Origin: Jeotgalibaca porci
GTDB lineage: Bacteria; Bacillota; Bacilli; Lactobacillales; Aerococcaceae
Assembly: GCF_011299095.1 (NCBI RefSeq)
Contig: NZ_CP049889.1
Location: forward strand, 470,501-534,500
DNA: 64,000 nucleotides
Direction of reading: 5' to 3'
Of the stretch, positions 18,332-26,659 are shown piece by piece. The notes under the pieces were generated by a model. That model ran no database searches. It was not told the origin of the DNA and was given only the letters and a program-made list of their open reading frames with translations. Both the position numbers and the translations under genes were made by a program. The stretch's first letter is position 1. Every line of letters begins with the position of its first letter.

Positions 18332-19336
18332 TTACTTTGCCCAATTGTTGAATTGAGCAAGAAATCCTTGCATTTTCCTCGCATTTTTTATGTCTGGAAT
18401 CGTTCCCAACAAGACTTCTTTCACTTGTTCAGCGTTGTTCCCTCTTTTTTGCAAAATCAAAATAGATTTTTGCATTTGTTCAGATTGGAATAAGCTTTCC
18501 GGAAGTTCTAGCATCCCTTGTAAAAAGGCATGGTTATTCAACCATTTCATAAAGACGCCTTCTTGATCACTCTCAATCAGGTTCTTAGGAACAATAAAGA
18601 ATCCCCAGCCGCCCTCTTTCAAGTATTTCATATGTTGCTCAATCAGCAAGAAGTGCGCGTAAGAGTTACCTTCGCTATAAGCTGTTTCAAATTTTTCAGC
18701 ACGATTATCGAGTGGATAATACCCGATTGGTAAATCAGCAATCGCCAAGTCACTTGGTAGAATTAATAATTCTTGGAGGCTGTCAGAGTGCGTAAATGTC
18801 ACTGCTTCTCCCCACTTTTGCAAATGGCTGCTATTTGAAGCCAAGGCAATTAGTAAATCATCATTATCAACTGCTTCACTTGTGACCGTGTTTCCGCGTT
18901 TTTCTAAATGATCCATCACGACCATCAGTAAGTTACCGGATCCCACTGCCAAATCATGGATATGAAGAGGTTCCGTCTTATCTGTTTTAATCGCATCTAT
19001 AAAGAAAGCCAGTAAATAGGCAATTGTGTCAGGTGTCATTTGGTGATTCGCTTGAATTTTATCAGATTTGATTGCCTTAATAAAACCGAGTTGAATCAAC
19101 TTGCGAGTCGCCTCACGTGTTTCTTCATCCAGTTTCATCTTACGATAAATCCGATTTAATTGTGCGACAGTTTCGTCGGTTGGTAAACCATCTAGTTGTT
19201 GGGCTTTACCTTCGTAAGCCAAGTTTTGGATTGTTTCTGTCAATGCTTCAACATATGAAACGTCCAAATCAGTCTGCAGTAAGGTTACAGCTTCATCTAA
19301 AAGCTGATACAACGCTTCTAACTTTGATGTATCCAT
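18332..19336 (-). CDS. ytxK: Class I SAM-dependent methyltransferase, YtxK family
   Basis: 334 residues with a helical N-terminal third and a Rossmann methyltransferase domain similar to N6-adenine (HsdM-type) methylases. The SAM motif is LAVGSGNLLMVV, and the catalytic NPPY position reads ADLPIGYYP, so the asparagine is replaced by aspartate as in other YtxK-like proteins. The ytxK-ackA pair is conserved in Firmicutes, often after the comG operon, which is not seen here. Its target is unknown, so it should not be called a restriction-system methylase. Confidence 0.85.
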   Translation of the reverse strand: MDTSKLEALYQLLDEAVTLLQTDLDVSYVEALTETIQNLAYEGKAQQLDGLPTDETVAQLNRIYRKMKLDEETREATRKLIQLGFIKAIKSDKIQANHQMTPDTIAYLLAFFIDAIKTDKTEPLHIHDLAVGSGNLLMVVMDHLEKRGNTVTSEAVDNDDLLIALASNSSHLQKWGEAVTFTHSDSLQELLILPSDLAIADLPIGYYPLDNRAEKFETAYSEGNSYAHFLLIEQHMKYLKEGGWGFFIVPKNLIESDQEGVFMKWLNNHAFLQGMLELPESLFQSEQMQKSILILQKRGNNAEQVKEVLLGTIPDIKNARKMQGFLAQFNNWAK

Positions 19337-19366
19337 CAGGGAATCTTCCTTTCTGAACGGCTTCCT

Positions 19367-19404
19367 AAAAAAAAACTTGCGTCAGGATAAGCCCTTCGCA
19401 AGTC
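19367..19404 (-). terminator. Terminator of the rplU-prp-rpmA operon
   Basis: Minus-strand stem ACTTGCG / CGCAAGT (19375-19403) around 15 bases, followed by nine U (19367-19374), downstream of rpmA. Confidence 0.85.
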
Positions 19405-19444
19405 TTTGTGTGTATGAAAATGGGTTGATTGGATTAACCAATCA

Positions 19445-19729
19445 TTATTGAGCTACTGGGTAAACTGATACTTGTTTTTTGTCGCGGCCTAGACGTTCGA
19501 AACGAACGACACCGTCAACTTTAGCGAACAATGTATCGTCGCCACCTCTACCTACGTTTACACCTGGATGGATTTTTGTTCCGCGTTGACGGTACAAAAT
19601 TGAACCACCTGAAACGTGTTGTCCGTCAGCACGTTTAGCGCCAAGACGTTTAGATTGTGAATCACGACCGTTGGAAGTAGATCCACCACCTTTTTTAGTA
19701 GCGAATAGTTGTAGATTAAGTTTCAACAT
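19445..19729 (-). CDS. rpmA: Ribosomal protein L27 with cleavable leader
   Basis: 94 residues. The protein starts with the Firmicutes leader [10 protein letters not shown], which is removed to expose [14 protein letters not shown], the segment that reaches the peptidyl-transferase centre. The protease that does this, Prp, is encoded just upstream. The start ATG at 19727-19729 lies eight bases after GGGAGG. It is the last gene of the rplU-prp-rpmA operon. Confident. Confidence 0.97.
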   Translation of the reverse strand: MLKLNLQLFATKKGGGSTSNGRDSQSKRLGAKRADGQHVSGGSILYRQRGTKIHPGVNVGRGGDDTLFAKVDGVVRFERLGRDKKQVSVYPVAQ

Positions 19730-19760
19730 GAGTTGCACCTCCCTGGTACATATTTAATGA

Positions 19761-20099
19761 TTAAATAGTCTCGATTTTTACATAGTTAGGATAGGTGTTA
19801 GCCACATCCTCAAGTGAGAAATACAAATGTTTCAACAAAATTTGCGTCACCTGTGCTTGTTCGGCTGAAAGATTCGGTTTGACTTGAGCGAACAAATAGC
19901 CGCCTTCATCATCTGCTTCTTTAACAGTCATTTGGTGAGAGACCATCTTGTCGATGCTATTCACGGTTTCAATCGCAAGGACTGAAACTGCGGCACAGAC
20001 GATATCTTCTCCCGCCTCAGCATAACCGGCATGACCCGTTATTTCAAAAGAAAGGATTTGATCCTCTTTTGAATGGTTAATAAATTTTGCATTAATCAT
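19761..20099 (-). CDS. prp: Ribosomal-processing cysteine protease Prp
   Basis: 112-residue protease that removes the L27 leader. The catalytic histidine and cysteine lie in GHAGYAEAGEDIVCAAVS, the family hallmark. It sits between rplU and rpmA, the conserved order in Firmicutes. ATG at 20097-20099 is taken as start; an in-frame GTG three codons earlier (20106-20108) is also possible because the ribosome-binding site is not clear. Confident on identity, less so on the exact start. Confidence 0.95.
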   Translation of the reverse strand: MINAKFINHSKEDQILSFEITGHAGYAEAGEDIVCAAVSVLAIETVNSIDKMVSHQMTVKEADDEGGYLFAQVKPNLSAEQAQVTQILLKHLYFSLEDVANTYPNYVKIETI

Positions 20100-20113
20100 T
20101 GTCTTCACATCTC

Positions 20114-20422
20114 TTATGCGTTGATTGCGTCGATCATAACTTTTGTATAAGGTTGACGATGACCTTGTTTACGGTGAGAGTCTTTTCTTCTCATGTAACG
20201 GAAAGTAGTAACTTTCTTTTCGCGGCCTTGTTTTTCAACAGTACCAACTACAGTTGCGCCTTCTACGAATGGAGCACCAATCTTAGTGTCATCTCCACCT
20301 ACGAATACAACTTCTTCAAAAGTTACTTGGTCACCAGCTTCAACGTTCAATTTTTCAACGTAGATTGGTTGTCCAACTTCAACTTTTAATTGTTTACCAC
20401 CTGTTTTGATAATAGCGTACAT
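20114..20422 (-). CDS. rplU: Ribosomal protein L21
   Basis: 102 residues starting [20 protein letters not shown], the standard L21 N-terminus, with the C-terminal signature [20 protein letters not shown]. The start ATG follows GAGGAGGTGCAAGAAT. First gene of rplU-prp-rpmA, behind an L21 leader that is likely to give autoregulation. Confident. Confidence 0.98.
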   Translation of the reverse strand: MYAIIKTGGKQLKVEVGQPIYVEKLNVEAGDQVTFEEVVFVGGDDTKIGAPFVEGATVVGTVEKQGREKKVTTFRYMRRKDSHRKQGHRQPYTKVMIDAINA

Positions 20423-20530
20423 ATTCTTGCACCTCCTCATTAGACTTAGACTCGCCGACCAGAGTGTCCCACTGGAACTTTAGACTCCTTACGTGCGGTT
20501 GTAGCTGTGGTGCGCACATTTACAACATGA
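20423..20530 (-). promoter_or_regulatory. L21 ribosomal protein leader
   Basis: The minus-strand 5' UTR of rplU contains ACCGCACGTAAGGAGTC and GGTCGGCGAGTC, in the order and spacing expected for the L21 leader, an RNA found upstream of rplU-rpmA in Firmicutes and thought to mediate feedback by ribosomal protein. The call is by motif and position; no covariance search was possible. Confidence 0.8.
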
Positions 20531-20532
20531 GT

Positions 20533-20562
20533 AGTATACCAGAACTACTCTGTAGCCGTCAA
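20533..20562 (-). promoter_or_regulatory. Promoter of the rplU operon
   Basis: Minus strand: -35 TTGACG at 20557-20562, an 18-bp spacer, and -10 TATACT at 20533-20538, immediately upstream of the L21 leader. The -35 box lies right beside the stop codon of the MFS gene. Confidence 0.8.
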
Positions 20563-21789
20563 TTAAATTTTAACATTTCCCGTAATTTCTTGATAGTGTT
20601 CTTTAGCGAATCCTTTTATCGTCATCATAACCACAAAACTTGCTAAATATGTTAGTGATAAGTAAGCCATTACGGTTGTTACATTACTAATATCCATTAA
20701 GAACCCGATTATAATAGAAGAAAAACCACCGACTGCCCGGCCGACATTAATGACCAAGTTATTTGCCATCGAATGAATATGTTTTGGATAAAGCTTGCTA
20801 ACGATTGCTCCATAACCGGCAAACATCCCGTTTACGAAGAAGCCGACCATCGCACCGCCTAATAGCATAGCGAATTCATTCTTCACCAGGGCGAACAAGA
20901 ATACTGCTGAAGCAGAAGCCAATAAGAAAACACCGTAAGAAATACGTGGTCCAAAGTTATCAAGTGTGCGGCCGAATACAATCATTCCCAGTGACATTCC
21001 CAAAATCGTAGCAATCATCCACAAGGAGCTGCCAGAAACGGACAAGCCGAGGTTTTGCTGCATAATTTGTGGCAACCAGTTCATCAAACCAAAGTACCCG
21101 CCTATTTGCACAACAGCCATAAACATTAAGCCTAATGTTTGGCGAGTAAGTTGTGGCGTTTTGAATAGTTCTTTGTAAGAAGGCTTTTCTTCATTTCTAT
21201 TCACTTCAAATGGTGTTTCAAGTGATTGTTCCAACACTTCATCCGTTACTTTGAAATGAACCCACGCGACAATCAACAATGGCAACAACCCTAATAGGAA
21301 TAAGTAATTCCAGCCAAGCAGCGGCAAAATGATACTCGCAAATAAGGCCGCCAGAATATTCCCAACCATACCGGCCACACCGTTATAAGCAGACATTTTA
21401 CCCATTTTACTTGCTGGCGTCACTTTTGCTAACAAACTAATCGCGATGCCGTACTCCCCACCTGTACCAATTCCAGCCAAGAAACGCAGTGCATAAATCG
21501 TTGTCATGTTTGTTGCAAAAAACATACTTGCTGTTGCTAAGGAGAATAATAACAAGGTAATTTTAAATAACTTCAAAGTGCCGTATCGATCTGCCAAATA
21601 ACCAAAGATTAGTCCACCAAGCAACATCCCAAAGTTCGTGATTGTTGAAATGGAGCCTGCCTGAGTATTGCTGATACCCAAGTCAATGATAATTGAAGAC
21701 AAAGAAAGGGACAGAAACATATTCGTTAAATCGTCTGTTCCTGACCCAATGATGGCAGCACGCTGCACAAGTATTTTATTTTTTTCCAT
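20563..21789 (-). CDS. MFS transporter
   Basis: 408-residue major facilitator protein with about twelve hydrophobic helices. The family motif between helices 2 and 3 reads GYLADRYG, and a second cytoplasmic loop holds GRTLDNFG. The N-terminal GTGGEYG segment resembles carriers of organic acids or sugars (the broad AAHS/SP-like group), but the substrate cannot be told. It stands alone between the ABC transporter genes and rplU. The ribosome-binding site is AAGGAGAGATT. Confidence 0.85.
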   Translation of the reverse strand: MEKNKILVQRAAIIGSGTDDLTNMFLSLSLSSIIIDLGISNTQAGSISTITNFGMLLGGLIFGYLADRYGTLKLFKITLLLFSLATASMFFATNMTTIYALRFLAGIGTGGEYGIAISLLAKVTPASKMGKMSAYNGVAGMVGNILAALFASIILPLLGWNYLFLLGLLPLLIVAWVHFKVTDEVLEQSLETPFEVNRNEEKPSYKELFKTPQLTRQTLGLMFMAVVQIGGYFGLMNWLPQIMQQNLGLSVSGSSLWMIATILGMSLGMIVFGRTLDNFGPRISYGVFLLASASAVFLFALVKNEFAMLLGGAMVGFFVNGMFAGYGAIVSKLYPKHIHSMANNLVINVGRAVGGFSSIIIGFLMDISNVTTVMAYLSLTYLASFVVMMTIKGFAKEHYQEITGNVKI

Positions 21790-21875
21790 AATAATCTCTC
21801 CTTAAAATGGATGCTCTCGTCATCCGTTATTTTAGTTCTTCATTATTATACAAGGACTTTCAGATTTTGCAAATT

Positions 21876-22550
21876 TTATTTGATAAATTCTGAAGAAGAG
21901 ATTAAGCGTGTCCCATATTTTTCACCAAATGGCGTATCATGCGTGACAATTAAGATACCCGTTCCGTTTTGGGCGATTCCTTGGATTAACTTACCAATAC
22001 TATCAGCCGATTCGCGGTCCAATGCAGATGTTGGTTCGTCAAAGCAGAGCACTTTCGGACTCAGCATCATCGCACGCGCAATCGCAACACGCTGCTTTTG
22101 TCCGCCTGATAGCTGTGAGGGCATTTTATCCAACTGATCAACAATCCCCATATCCGTCAATAATTCTTCAGCTTTTGCGTTTAATTCTTCTCTCGTACCC
22201 AATTTCTGGGATAAAGGCGCCTCTAGTAAATTTTCACGAATTGTAAAGTTAGGAAAGAGTGCATAATCTTGAAAAACCATTCCCATTTTACTTTGGTAAG
22301 CTTTACGCTCTTTTCTCGAAACGTAAGTCGCACCGCGCTCTGTTTGTTCAAATAGAGGTGTATCTTCAATCTTCAGACTGCCACTATCGGCTGTTTCTAG
22401 ATTATTTAAAATACGCATTAAGGTCGTTTTTCCGGTACCTGAGCGACCAGTTAAAACTACAATATCACCCGAATCGATTGTAAATGAAAAATCAGAAATG
22501 ACTGGCTGATTATTGTATTTTTTTGAAATATTTTTAGCTTCTAATAACAT
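21876..22550 (-). CDS. Amino-acid ABC transporter ATP-binding protein
   Basis: 224-residue ATPase of the polar amino acid uptake family. Walker A GRSGTGKTT is at residues 35-43, the Q-loop is in GMVFQDYALFPN, the signature is LSGGQKQRVAIARAM and Walker B is KVLCFDEPTSALD. It is the last gene of a four-gene run (two binding proteins, permease, ATPase) behind a T-box, with 11 bp to the permease. The C-terminus is slightly short, ending soon after the H-loop (VTHDTPFG). Confidence 0.93.
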   Translation of the reverse strand: MLLEAKNISKKYNNQPVISDFSFTIDSGDIVVLTGRSGTGKTTLMRILNNLETADSGSLKIEDTPLFEQTERGATYVSRKERKAYQSKMGMVFQDYALFPNFTIRENLLEAPLSQKLGTREELNAKAEELLTDMGIVDQLDKMPSQLSGGQKQRVAIARAMMLSPKVLCFDEPTSALDRESADSIGKLIQGIAQNGTGILIVTHDTPFGEKYGTRLISSSEFIK

Positions 22551-22561
22551 CCGTCACCCTC

Positions 22562-23197
22562 CTAATAGTTTCGTTTCGCTTCAAGTGTATTTAATATAAT
22601 GGTAATAATGCCAGTAACGGATAAGTACAAAATCCCTACTCCTAAGAAAGGAATCAATGATGCATACGTATTCGCAGCAATTTGCCCTGCACGCAATAAT
22701 TCACCAATCCCTAATATATAGACAAGGGACGTATCCTTCACCAATGAGATAATTTCATTTCCGACTGATGGCAACACAATTCGGAAAACTTGCGGCACAA
22801 TAATACGGATGAACCCACGTACTTTTCCAATCCCTAAGACTGTAATTGATTCAAATTGATCCCGGGGAATGGCCAGAATACCACCCCGGAAAATTTCTGC
22901 ATAGTAGGCCGCATAGTTAATAATGAAGGCCAAAATTGCAGCTGTGAACCGATCCATAACGATGCCTATAAATGGGAGGCCGAAGAAGAAAAACATTAAT
23001 TGTAACAGCAACGGAGTTCCACGCATAATGAATATGTAGACTTGAATAATAGAGCCGATCCAACGTGGTGCATAAACCCGAATAACCGCAATTAAAAATC
23101 CTAACGGTATACTTATAATGCCGACAATAAAAAATATTTGTAATGATACTAGAAAGCCATCCCATAAAGAAGGCCAAATCGTTTGAATAAGTTCCAT
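22562..23197 (-). CDS. Amino-acid ABC transporter permease
   Basis: 211 residues with about five membrane segments. The EAA loop reads AYYAEIFRGGILAIPRDQFE, typical of His/Glu/Gln/Arg-type permeases that contact the ATPase. Only one permease gene is present, so the channel is probably a homodimer. It lies between the second binding-protein gene (16 bp gap) and the ATPase gene. Confident on family; the substrate is inferred only from the T-box. Confidence 0.93.
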   Translation of the reverse strand: MELIQTIWPSLWDGFLVSLQIFFIVGIISIPLGFLIAVIRVYAPRWIGSIIQVYIFIMRGTPLLLQLMFFFFGLPFIGIVMDRFTAAILAFIINYAAYYAEIFRGGILAIPRDQFESITVLGIGKVRGFIRIIVPQVFRIVLPSVGNEIISLVKDTSLVYILGIGELLRAGQIAANTYASLIPFLGVGILYLSVTGIITIILNTLEAKRNY

Positions 23198-23213
23198 ATT
23201 TTAATCCTACTTT

Positions 23214-23984
23214 CTACTCAGAGAAGAACCACTTATCGTATATATCGTCGTAAGTTCCATCTGCTTTTATTTCTTTAATCGTTGCGTCAATTTCTTTTTT
23301 TAATTCTGTATCCTCTTTGCGCAGAGCAACCGCCATTTTATCTTCCCCGAAATCTTCTTCCAACACTCGGAAAACGGCTTCTTTACCCGCTTCTTTCACG
23401 TAATAACGCCCGTATGTTGATCCCACTACAATCGCATCCACTCTACCCGCTTCCAAGTCCATGAAGCTGTTATTGTTTGAAGGATAAAGAACAAGTTCCC
23501 CACTTAATTTTTCATAAATACCGGAAGCATCTTCTTTAATTTTGTCAATGGAGCTAGAGGACTGTTGGGTTGAAAGCACCTTACCTGCTAAGTCACTCTT
23601 TGTTTGAATAGGACTATCCTTCAGAACAAAAATTGCTTGGGTTGCGCTCAAATACGGTTCACTCAGCAATACTTTTTCCGCCCGCTCCGGTGTGACAGCA
23701 TACCCATTCCAGATTAAATCAATATTATTCGTATTTAATTCTGTTTCTTTCATAGCCCAATCGATTGATTGGAATTCCACTTCATAACCAAGCCGGGACA
23801 GTGTCTCTTTTGCTAAATCAACGTCAAAGCCAACAACCTCATTGTTATCGTCTAAAAAGCCCATCGGCGCAAACGTCTCATCCATACCAATCGTAATCGT
23901 CTTTGGTGTGTCGGCAGTAGCACCATTGCCACACGCGGCTAATGTTACTGCTGCCAAAAGGAGAAATAGAAGTTTTTTCATCAT
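23214..23984 (-). CDS. Amino-acid ABC transporter substrate-binding lipoprotein, second copy
   Basis: 256 residues with a lipoprotein signal peptide ending in the lipobox LAAC near residue 18, so it is anchored outside the membrane. It is a type 3 extracellular solute-binding protein: DETFAPMGFLDDNNEVVGFD, then IDLIWNGYAVTPERAEKV. It is a clear paralogue of the gene upstream (same motifs in the same order), indicating tandem duplication. Two adjacent ATG codons follow AAGGAGG; the first is used here. Confidence 0.93.
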   Translation of the reverse strand: MMKKLLFLLLAAVTLAACGNGATADTPKTITIGMDETFAPMGFLDDNNEVVGFDVDLAKETLSRLGYEVEFQSIDWAMKETELNTNNIDLIWNGYAVTPERAEKVLLSEPYLSATQAIFVLKDSPIQTKSDLAGKVLSTQQSSSSIDKIKEDASGIYEKLSGELVLYPSNNNSFMDLEAGRVDAIVVGSTYGRYYVKEAGKEAVFRVLEEDFGEDKMAVALRKEDTELKKEIDATIKEIKADGTYDDIYDKWFFSE

Positions 23985-23999
23985 CGCTTCCTCCTTTGC

Positions 24000-24791
24000 T
24001 TATTCAGCGAACCATTTCGCATAGATTTCATCGTATTTGCCGTTTTCTTTTAATTCAGCCAACCCTTCATTGATTGCTGTTTGAAGGACCGTATCTTCTT
24101 TTCTGATACCCACTCCATACTCTTCGTCACCGAAATCTTCATCCAAAACTTTGAATTTATCGGCACCTTTTTGTTTCATAATGTAACGTCCTAATACTTC
24201 GTCCACAACGATTGCGTCGCTTCGGCCACTTTCCAAGTCATTAAACACATCATTGAATGTTGGATATAAAATAGGCTCTCCACCATCAAACTTTGCAACA
24301 ATTCCTGTTTCATCCGCATTCATCGCATCAAGTGTTGCAGATGCTTGTTGCGTTGCAACTACTTTATCCGCAAGATCTGCTTTTTTCGCAATTGTGCTTT
24401 CTGATAACGTAACGATGATTTGAGAATTTTGTAAGTACGCATCACTGAATGCAACTTTTTCTTTACGCTCTGCAGTGATTGTATAACCGTTCCAGATTAA
24501 ATCAATGTTGCCCGCATTCAATTCTGTTTCTTTCATCACCCAATCGATGGGTTGGAACTCAAAGATGATGCCTTCTATTGCGCCGATTTCTTTTGCTAAA
24601 TCGACATCAAACCCGACGATTTCACCATTTGAATCACGGAAACTCATAGGTGCGAATGTCTCATCCAAGCCCACCACATAGGTTTCTTTCAAAGTATCTG
24701 TTGTTTCTGTAGAATTTTCTGATGTTGCAGTTTCAGAGCCACATGCTGCCAAAAGTACGCTGGATGCCAATAATAAAAATAGATTTTTCAT
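24000..24791 (-). CDS. Amino-acid ABC transporter substrate-binding lipoprotein, first copy
   Basis: 263 residues, lipobox LLAAC near residue 17, then an acidic, Ser/Thr-rich linker. The type 3 solute-binding domain shows DETFAPMSFRDSNGEIVGFD and IDLIWNGYTITAERKEKV. It heads the transporter run, 16 bp before its paralogue, and is preceded by a T-box about 90 bp upstream. Two binding proteins sharing one permease may widen or tune specificity; this is inference. Confidence 0.93.
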   Translation of the reverse strand: MKNLFLLLASSVLLAACGSETATSENSTETTDTLKETYVVGLDETFAPMSFRDSNGEIVGFDVDLAKEIGAIEGIIFEFQPIDWVMKETELNAGNIDLIWNGYTITAERKEKVAFSDAYLQNSQIIVTLSESTIAKKADLADKVVATQQASATLDAMNADETGIVAKFDGGEPILYPTFNDVFNDLESGRSDAIVVDEVLGRYIMKQKGADKFKVLDEDFGDEEYGVGIRKEDTVLQTAINEGLAELKENGKYDEIYAKWFAE

Positions 24792-24877
24792 GATAATTTC
24801 CTCCTGGTTTCCTGTAATTTTTCCCCTGATCCGAAATGACGTGATTTTGCCGACGTTTTCGCTGACTGCAGTTCAAC

Positions 24878-25165
24878 AAAAAAACGCCCTTTGATTTTCT
24901 AATATCTAGAAAATCAAAGGACGATAGCTTAAGTGCTTCGTGGTTCCACCTTTATTTGCAATACTCTCACGAGTATTACCTCTTCGCGTTCATTGATTAA
25001 ACGCTAGTGCTGTAACGGGCACAACCGAGTCTACTTACTCGCGAATTGCTCTTTTCAGTAGTCTTGCTCCGAGATGTGTTTTCTTTTTCTACATACACTT
25101 GCTTTCACCAACCGCAAGCTCTCTACCGAATGTTCGAAAAATACTTTTTCTCTTCTTTGCATTTC
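24878..25165 (-). promoter_or_regulatory. T-box leader of the amino-acid ABC transporter
   Basis: The minus strand carries the T-box AAGGTGGAACCACG (24939-24952). A strong terminator follows, with arms at 24885-24899 and 24909-24923 and a seven-U run. Upstream, Stem I has the AG-bulge AGAGAG and a GGTTGGTG loop flanked by CTTGC / GCAAG; a stem TTCGGTAG / CTACTGAA closes below. The specifier register is not certain: the candidate stretches AAGAGCAA and GAGCAAGA include codons for Lys, Ser, Ala and Gln. Control of uptake by an uncharged tRNA is clear; which one is not. Confidence 0.9.
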
Positions 25166-25245
25166 TATTAGGTAAAATCATAATAACACAGAATTTATTA
25201 AAAACAAGTATTAAATAAAAATATTTTTTTAATTTATTTCTCATT

Positions 25246-25773
25246 TTAGACGCTGTACATCCACTGACTCAACTTACGCAAGGGATAGTAAAGAATAATA
25301 AGAATAAAAAGATTCAATAAAACAGCGGGTCCCAATCGAGTTGAAAGGAAGGTGGCAAACGGGATTGATGCCAGGCCTAAAAGACTGTAAGTACCAAAAA
25401 CAAATATTTCCACATAACAAACACTTAAAATATACACAATAAATACCATTATAGGTGCTGAGGATATAAATTTTTGGCTCCGTTTTAACAGATAAATACA
25501 GGATGCAAGCGCCGTTACATAAATGCCGAGAATCCCTATGTAATAACTGTCATACATCATTCCAAAGAGCAAGGCATAAAGAAACAAGGGTTGTTTTGGA
25601 AAAAACAATGTAAAGACAACGAATAACAGCAGCATGATACGCGGGACAAACACAACACTATTATCCAACAAATAAGGCGAGAAGATATTCGTTACGACAC
25701 CATCTGCTACCAATCCAATGAATAGAAAAATAGGAATCAAATAGACGTAGTTGAGCGTGCGATTTTGTACCAT
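25246..25773 (-). CDS. mreD: Rod shape-determining protein MreD
   Basis: 175-residue integral membrane protein with about five hydrophobic helices and few conserved residues, as usual for MreD. It bridges MreC and the elongasome. Identification rests on its place as third gene in mreB-mreC-mreD, its topology and its length; its start overlaps the mreC stop by one base. A 454-bp gap with a T-box leader follows. Confidence 0.92.
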   Translation of the reverse strand: MVQNRTLNYVYLIPIFLFIGLVADGVVTNIFSPYLLDNSVVFVPRIMLLLFVVFTLFFPKQPLFLYALLFGMMYDSYYIGILGIYVTALASCIYLLKRSQKFISSAPIMVFIVYILSVCYVEIFVFGTYSLLGLASIPFATFLSTRLGPAVLLNLFILIILYYPLRKLSQWMYSV

Positions 25774-26627
25774 TATGGCGCAACCTCGCTTCCCCTTTTA
25801 ATAATCGTAACATAACGTATTTCTCCGATATTACCGGCAGGTTCGATGGTTACTTCCTGGAATAAACCAAACGCATCCATACGTACTTCCTTCACTACTC
25901 CAATCAGTAATGAAGCAGGTGATACGCCTCCCAAACCAGAAGTAACAACTTGTTTCCCTACTTCTATTTTCGCGCTTGGATCAATTTCAGACATCACTAA
26001 TAACCCTGTGTTTGATTCATAATCATCAACAATCCCATGAATAGGCCCGTCAGGCATTTGCACTTCAGCAGACACGCGGTTCACTGATTGATTGGCTGTT
26101 GATAGTAATAGTATTTTGGAGGTAGTCGGACTGACTTCAGCCACACGTCCGATTAGACCATTTCCTGACATAACCGACATATCGACAGCAACGCCATCTT
26201 CACTCCCCTTATCAACGATGATTTGGTCAACCCATGTATCCGGGTTACGTGAAATAACGCTGGAACTGATCGTACTGAATTCTGACAGACTGTTTTGTAG
26301 TTCTAGTTCTTGTTTTAGACTCATATTCTCTTGATCTAATGTATAAATACGCGCCTGCATATTATCTAAAGCATCTATTTTTTGTTTGAGCTGTTGATTT
26401 TCTTCATAGGTATGCAACAAATTATCGACAGAATCGACAAAACCATTCACGGCTTCAGCCGGCTTAGCGATTACAGTCGCTGCCAAGCCCGTAATATCAT
26501 TCATAAATAATTGCGGAATGGATGCATCCTCGCGATTACGCGTCATAGAAAAGGCAATTGTACTTATAAAAATGATTACGGAAATCAGCAGTACAATCAT
26601 TCTTTTATTATTGAAAAACTGATTCAC
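25773..26627 (-). CDS. mreC: Rod shape-determining protein MreC
   Basis: 284 residues: one N-terminal membrane helix (about 10-27), a coiled coil (about 60-105) and a beta-rich extracellular domain with DQIIVDKGSEDGV and GLVMSEI-like segments. It scaffolds peptidoglycan synthases during elongation. GTG at 26625-26627 is chosen as start since AAGAGG lies seven bases upstream and VNQFFNNKR matches typical MreC beginnings. An ATG six codons earlier has only a weak site. Confidence 0.94.
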   Translation of the reverse strand: MNQFFNNKRMIVLLISVIIFISTIAFSMTRNREDASIPQLFMNDITGLAATVIAKPAEAVNGFVDSVDNLLHTYEENQQLKQKIDALDNMQARIYTLDQENMSLKQELELQNSLSEFSTISSSVISRNPDTWVDQIIVDKGSEDGVAVDMSVMSGNGLIGRVAEVSPTTSKILLLSTANQSVNRVSAEVQMPDGPIHGIVDDYESNTGLLVMSEIDPSAKIEVGKQVVTSGLGGVSPASLLIGVVKEVRMDAFGLFQEVTIEPAGNIGEIRYVTIIKRGSEVAP

Positions 26628-26659
26628 CTTAAAACCTCTTTTCATTCCTGTTCATCCAC

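Noticed and set aside
18332-19336. Restriction-modification methylase
   Set aside because: Although HsdM-like, it lacks a specificity or nuclease partner and sits in the conserved ytxK-ackA pair.
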